Assembly: GCA_950295325.1 (NCBI GenBank)
Contig: OX485808.1
Location: 17,938,527-18,002,526 of the forward strand
Length of the DNA stretch: 64,000 nucleotides
Direction of reading: 5' to 3'
Source of the DNA: Polytrichum commune
Lineage: Eukaryota > Streptophyta > Polytrichopsida > Polytrichales > Polytrichaceae
Shown: in pieces, positions 61,571 through 64,000 of the stretch
Numbering within the stretch: the stretch's first letter is position 1
Layout: each line of letters starts with the position of its first letter
Notes under the pieces: model-generated
What the model was told of the DNA's origin: nothing
The model's database searches: none
Seen by the model: only the letters and a program-made list of their open reading frames with translations
Translations under genes and position numbers: made by a program

Positions 61571-62600
61571 CCCTAGACATGTTAGGGACCTTTTGAAAAA
61601 TGCCCCTACCCCCCTTCATCTACCCATATCTACCCATCCCATCCCACCCATCCCCCTCACACCCTCCCATCTCCACCCATCTCCCCTCCCCATCCCCACC
61701 CATCCCCCCCCCTCCTCATCCCTTCCCATCTCCCATGCTCATCCCTTCCCATCCCATCCATGCCCAAGCGCGGGCCAGTGGAGGGATGCCACATGGCAGC
61801 CGCAGGGAAACCCTAGCGGTGCCGGCTACCTCCCCGCGCCCCTTCCTCTCCTCCTCATTCTCATTCCCAGCAGAGAGAGGAGGAGCGAAGTAGAGCGGAG
61901 CGAAGCTCTCGCAAAATTTAGAATGCTTTAGTTTATGTGTTTTTTTGGCATCTTAGGAGTCGCATCTTTCTCTTCAGTTTGGAACGAATCTTATTAGAGA
62001 GCTTCAGAGTTGTGTGCATCAGGAGTAGAGAGCTTCTGAGGTTGTGAGCTTGTGCAGGTTGCAAGCTTTTTTTTTTTTGTTGTTTTTGTAAGCTTCATAG
62101 TTGCAAGTCTGGAGGAGACATCTTGCTAGGTGAAAGCTTGAAGTTTGTAGGCTTCAGAGTTGCAAGCTGTGCTTTAGTGGTTGTTTTTGTGAGCTTGATA
62201 GTTGCAAGCTTGGAAGAAGGGAACTTGAGAGTTGCAAGATTGCAATTTCAATGCACATGAGTAGTTGCTAGGGTTTAGGTCTCATTCAATTGTATACAAG
62301 GAGAGTTCCAAATTTTTCAGCAAGAAGAAAGAAGGTCAAGCACATTGCAATGTGAGTGAAGTAATCCTTCTAAACTCGCTTCCCAAACATTTTGAAATTC
62401 TGCATTGTTGAATTCCATGGGTTTTGTTTGTATTGTCAACTTGTTTAGCATGAGATCTGGCATGTTGTGTATGCTTTATGAATTCTGCACTGGTTTGGTT
62501 TCAGTATCCTGGTTCTGATCCAGTGTTGTAGGCACGAACGCAAGCATTCTTCAGAGCTGAAATGCATACGTATACGTATACGTACATGTACGGACACAAT
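61571..62600. other. Low-complexity region before palindrome array 2
   Basis: 61605-61780 is a CCCATC-rich pyrimidine tract. 61780-61915 is GC-richer. 61960-62250 repeats motifs like AGAGTTGCAAGCTT about six times. Could be the promoter and 5' UTR of the gene at 63222; no coding region is recognised. Confidence 0.45.
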
Positions 62601-62611
62601 GCATTCAAGAA

Positions 62612-63188
62612 GTTCACATTTACGAACGAGCGTTCGTAAATGTGAACACAACCTGCAAACCAAACCTGTTGTGACCCCTCCCAGTCCATGTGTTTACGAA
62701 CGCACGTTCGTAAACACGCAACCCAGCCTCTGTTCATGTGTTTACGAACGCGCGTTCGTAAACACGCACCCCTAAACCCCTAAACCCCTAAACCCCTAAA
62801 ATTTACGAACGCTCGTTCGTAAACAAGGAATACATAATACTCTGAGTATTTACGAACGCACGTTCGTAAACACACAATCCCTTCCCATACCTCATTATAC
62901 GAACGAGCGTTCGTAAGTGACTTGCCTTGTGCCCGTCCAAAGATTTACAAACGTGCGTTCGTAAACACATATTGGACAACTTGAAGATATAAATCAGTAC
63001 AAGTCACAACATAACAAAATAATATAAACACAGTGGTATTTAAAACACATAAACTTCTAAAGCCAAAAGAATAGCCTCTCAAACAGAACACATTTAGGAA
63101 CGTGCGTTCGTAAATATCTCAACAACCATTGTTCAAAATATTTGAAAATTGTAGAACTCTGTCTGCTAAATACGAACGCTCGCTCGTA
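62612..63188. promoter_or_regulatory. Palindrome array 2: 9 copies of TACGAACG-NN-CGTTCGTA
   Basis: Cores start at 62621, 62695, 62743, 62804, 62851, 62898, 62946, 63095 and 63171; the first six are perfect, the last three have one or two changes. Central pairs are AG, CA, CG, CT, CA, AG, TG, TG, CT. The middle sites repeat every 47-48 bp. The first site extends to 17-bp arms (62612-62647), and the next two to GTG...CAC. The last core ends 33 bp before the ATG at 63222, and a TTTTGCAG acceptor touches that ATG, so at least part of the array probably lies in a 5' UTR intron. Confidence 0.85.
62769..62800. repeat. CCCCTAAA x4 tract within array 2
   Basis: Four exact 8-bp CCCCTAAA units, one C longer than the plant telomere repeat, between two palindromes. 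It may be degenerate telomere sequence or an unrelated microsatellite. Confidence 0.85.
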
Positions 63189-63221
63189 AATACGATCCTG
63201 ACTACCTATGTTGTTTTGCAG

Positions 63222-64000
63222 ATGGCCATCCCTAACAGAAGCGCGATAGAGATGTTCGGGGAGAAGTTGGAGAGTGTCCCAGAGTCGGTGACCGACGACA
63301 ATGGGAATGACAATTATGTCCCACAGGAGGACTTCATGAAAGAGTGGACGGCGCTTCCAGAGATGTTAGAGGATGGAACATTCGTCCTCCGCTTCGTCTA
63401 CCAGCTCAATACCAAAGACGATTAACTAGAGCAGTGGGTGCAGATGGCAACATGGGAGATAGATTCCGTGGAGGCACAGGGCAATTACGTAATCTTCAAC
63501 ATGAAGTACAACAATGACCACGTCAACGTGTTGCTGGACTACTTGGCATACACCTTCTCCCACAACTATGCGCAGATGCATGTTAAAGAGGAGGGAAAGT
63601 GTTTCGATCTGACAAAACTCTTCACAAGATATAGCCTAAGTCAACACTGGACAGCCAGGAAATTGACCGCTTTGTGCTTGAACATCTCCAAGACCAACAG
63701 TGCTGTGTTGGAGGCCAACAAGAAGAAGAAGAGTCCCAAGAAACCAATGCAATCCGGTGCAGGCGGATCCAGAAGTGCTCCGCGGCTTGTTCCCACTGCG
63801 AGCAGATTGACGGAAGGTACCAGCAGACATTCCACTCCTTTGAAGAGAACGAGGGACGACATGGAGAAGTCTGGCGTAACTGAGGGCGCAGAGGTCAGTT
63901 CCCCGCCAGTCATGCCGGCTCCGTTGCAGAATGGAGAGGTACCGGACGGTGCGAAGGCCACGCGCATCCTTCGAGATTTTAACAGTTACTCGAAGGACTG
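63222..64000 (+). CDS. Uncharacterised element gene behind palindrome array 2; in-frame TAA; runs off the window
   Basis: ATG at 63222 follows a TTGTTTTGCAG acceptor. The frame is open for 67 codons (MAIPNRSAIEMFGEKLESVP..., acidic), meets TAA at 63423-63425, and then stays open in the same frame to the window edge (about 190 codons), with protein-like content: LEQWVQMATWEID, NVLLDYLAYTFSHNYAQMHV, a basic KKKKSPKKP (possible nuclear localisation signal) and a Ser/Pro-rich tail. Codon use is GC-richer than the surroundings. No family is recognised. Its position mirrors the DUF7869 gene relative to the palindromes, so a partner protein of the same element, perhaps the palindrome binder, is plausible. 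The stop could be a nonsense mutation or a sequencing error. Confidence 0.5.

Noticed and set aside
61500-61931. Proline-rich protein of 143 residues
   Set aside because: The frame is an artefact of a CCCATC-rich low-complexity tract.
57757-63188. Palindrome core CGAACGCACGTTCG fits the Gram-positive LexA/SOS box (CGAACRNRYGTTYG)
   Set aside because: The window is plant nuclear DNA with introns and telomere repeats. No bacterial gene is nearby, so the match is coincidental.
57757-63188. Palindrome arrays as a CRISPR-like array
   Set aside because: Repeats are palindromic with irregular, partly duplicated spacers and the genome is eukaryotic; no Cas-like gene.
55917-63425. Nuclear stop-codon editing to rescue the two interrupted genes
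   Set aside because: U-to-C editing that removes stops is known in organelles of some land plants, not in nuclear transcripts. Nonsense mutation or read error is simpler.
1-64000. tRNA or rRNA genes
   Set aside because: No recognisable cloverleaf or conserved rRNA block was seen on reading; a tRNAscan run would be decisive.

Overview
The window is nuclear DNA of a land plant. It is AT-rich, the genes have GT-AG introns, there are interstitial copies of the plant telomere repeat (CCCTAAA/TTTAGGG), and transposons are dense and nested. The host-like genes are an NLR-style LRR exon and two plant class-3 lipases of the At4g10955 type. The LRR style and the transposase types suggest a seed-free plant (moss, lycophyte or similar), but this is inference and the species cannot be named from the sequence.

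Layout. 0.3-1.9 kb: LRR-rich last exon of a probable immune receptor (+). 2.5-9.1 kb: a five-exon Tnp2/CACTA-like transposase with one nonsense codon, followed by a captured piece of a REN1-type PH-RhoGAP gene and a 3' subterminal array of TTCCCT motifs ending in CCTTGTG. 9.1-17.6 kb: gene-poor, with several short inverted-repeat elements, including a Mutator-like foldback element with TIRs of about 280 bp. 17.6-28 kb and 34.9-48.7 kb: two copies of one large segmental duplication, each carrying a two-exon lipase gene (-). Comparing the copies exposes insertion sites and target-site duplications (TSDs) of many elements: a hAT element (TSD TTTGTATG), a PIF/Harbinger-like element (TSD TAA), CTCGGGG-ended MITEs (8-bp TSD), and a long Mutator-like element (13-bp flanking repeat). 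28.7-29.1 kb: a reverse-transcriptase remnant. 46.2-52.9 kb: a further 2.5-kb tandem duplication, interrupted by a deleted second copy of the Tnp2 element that retains the 5' exons.

52.9-64 kb is the most unusual part. A two-exon gene of the DUF7869 type (DDE-transposase-like; minus strand, 999 codons when spliced, one internal TAG) faces an array of 12 palindromes. An uncharacterised gene on the plus strand (one internal TAA, running off the window) sits behind a second array of 9. All 21 sites are the same 18-bp inverted repeat, TACGAACG-NN-CGTTCGTA, with a variable central dinucleotide. They lie just upstream of both start codons and, in this window, occur only there. I infer a divergent two-gene mobile element or domesticated locus whose dimeric DNA-binding protein recognises these palindromes; the mechanism is unknown.

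The host genes (LRR exon, lipases) look intact. Most transposon genes carry single nonsense changes or deletions.
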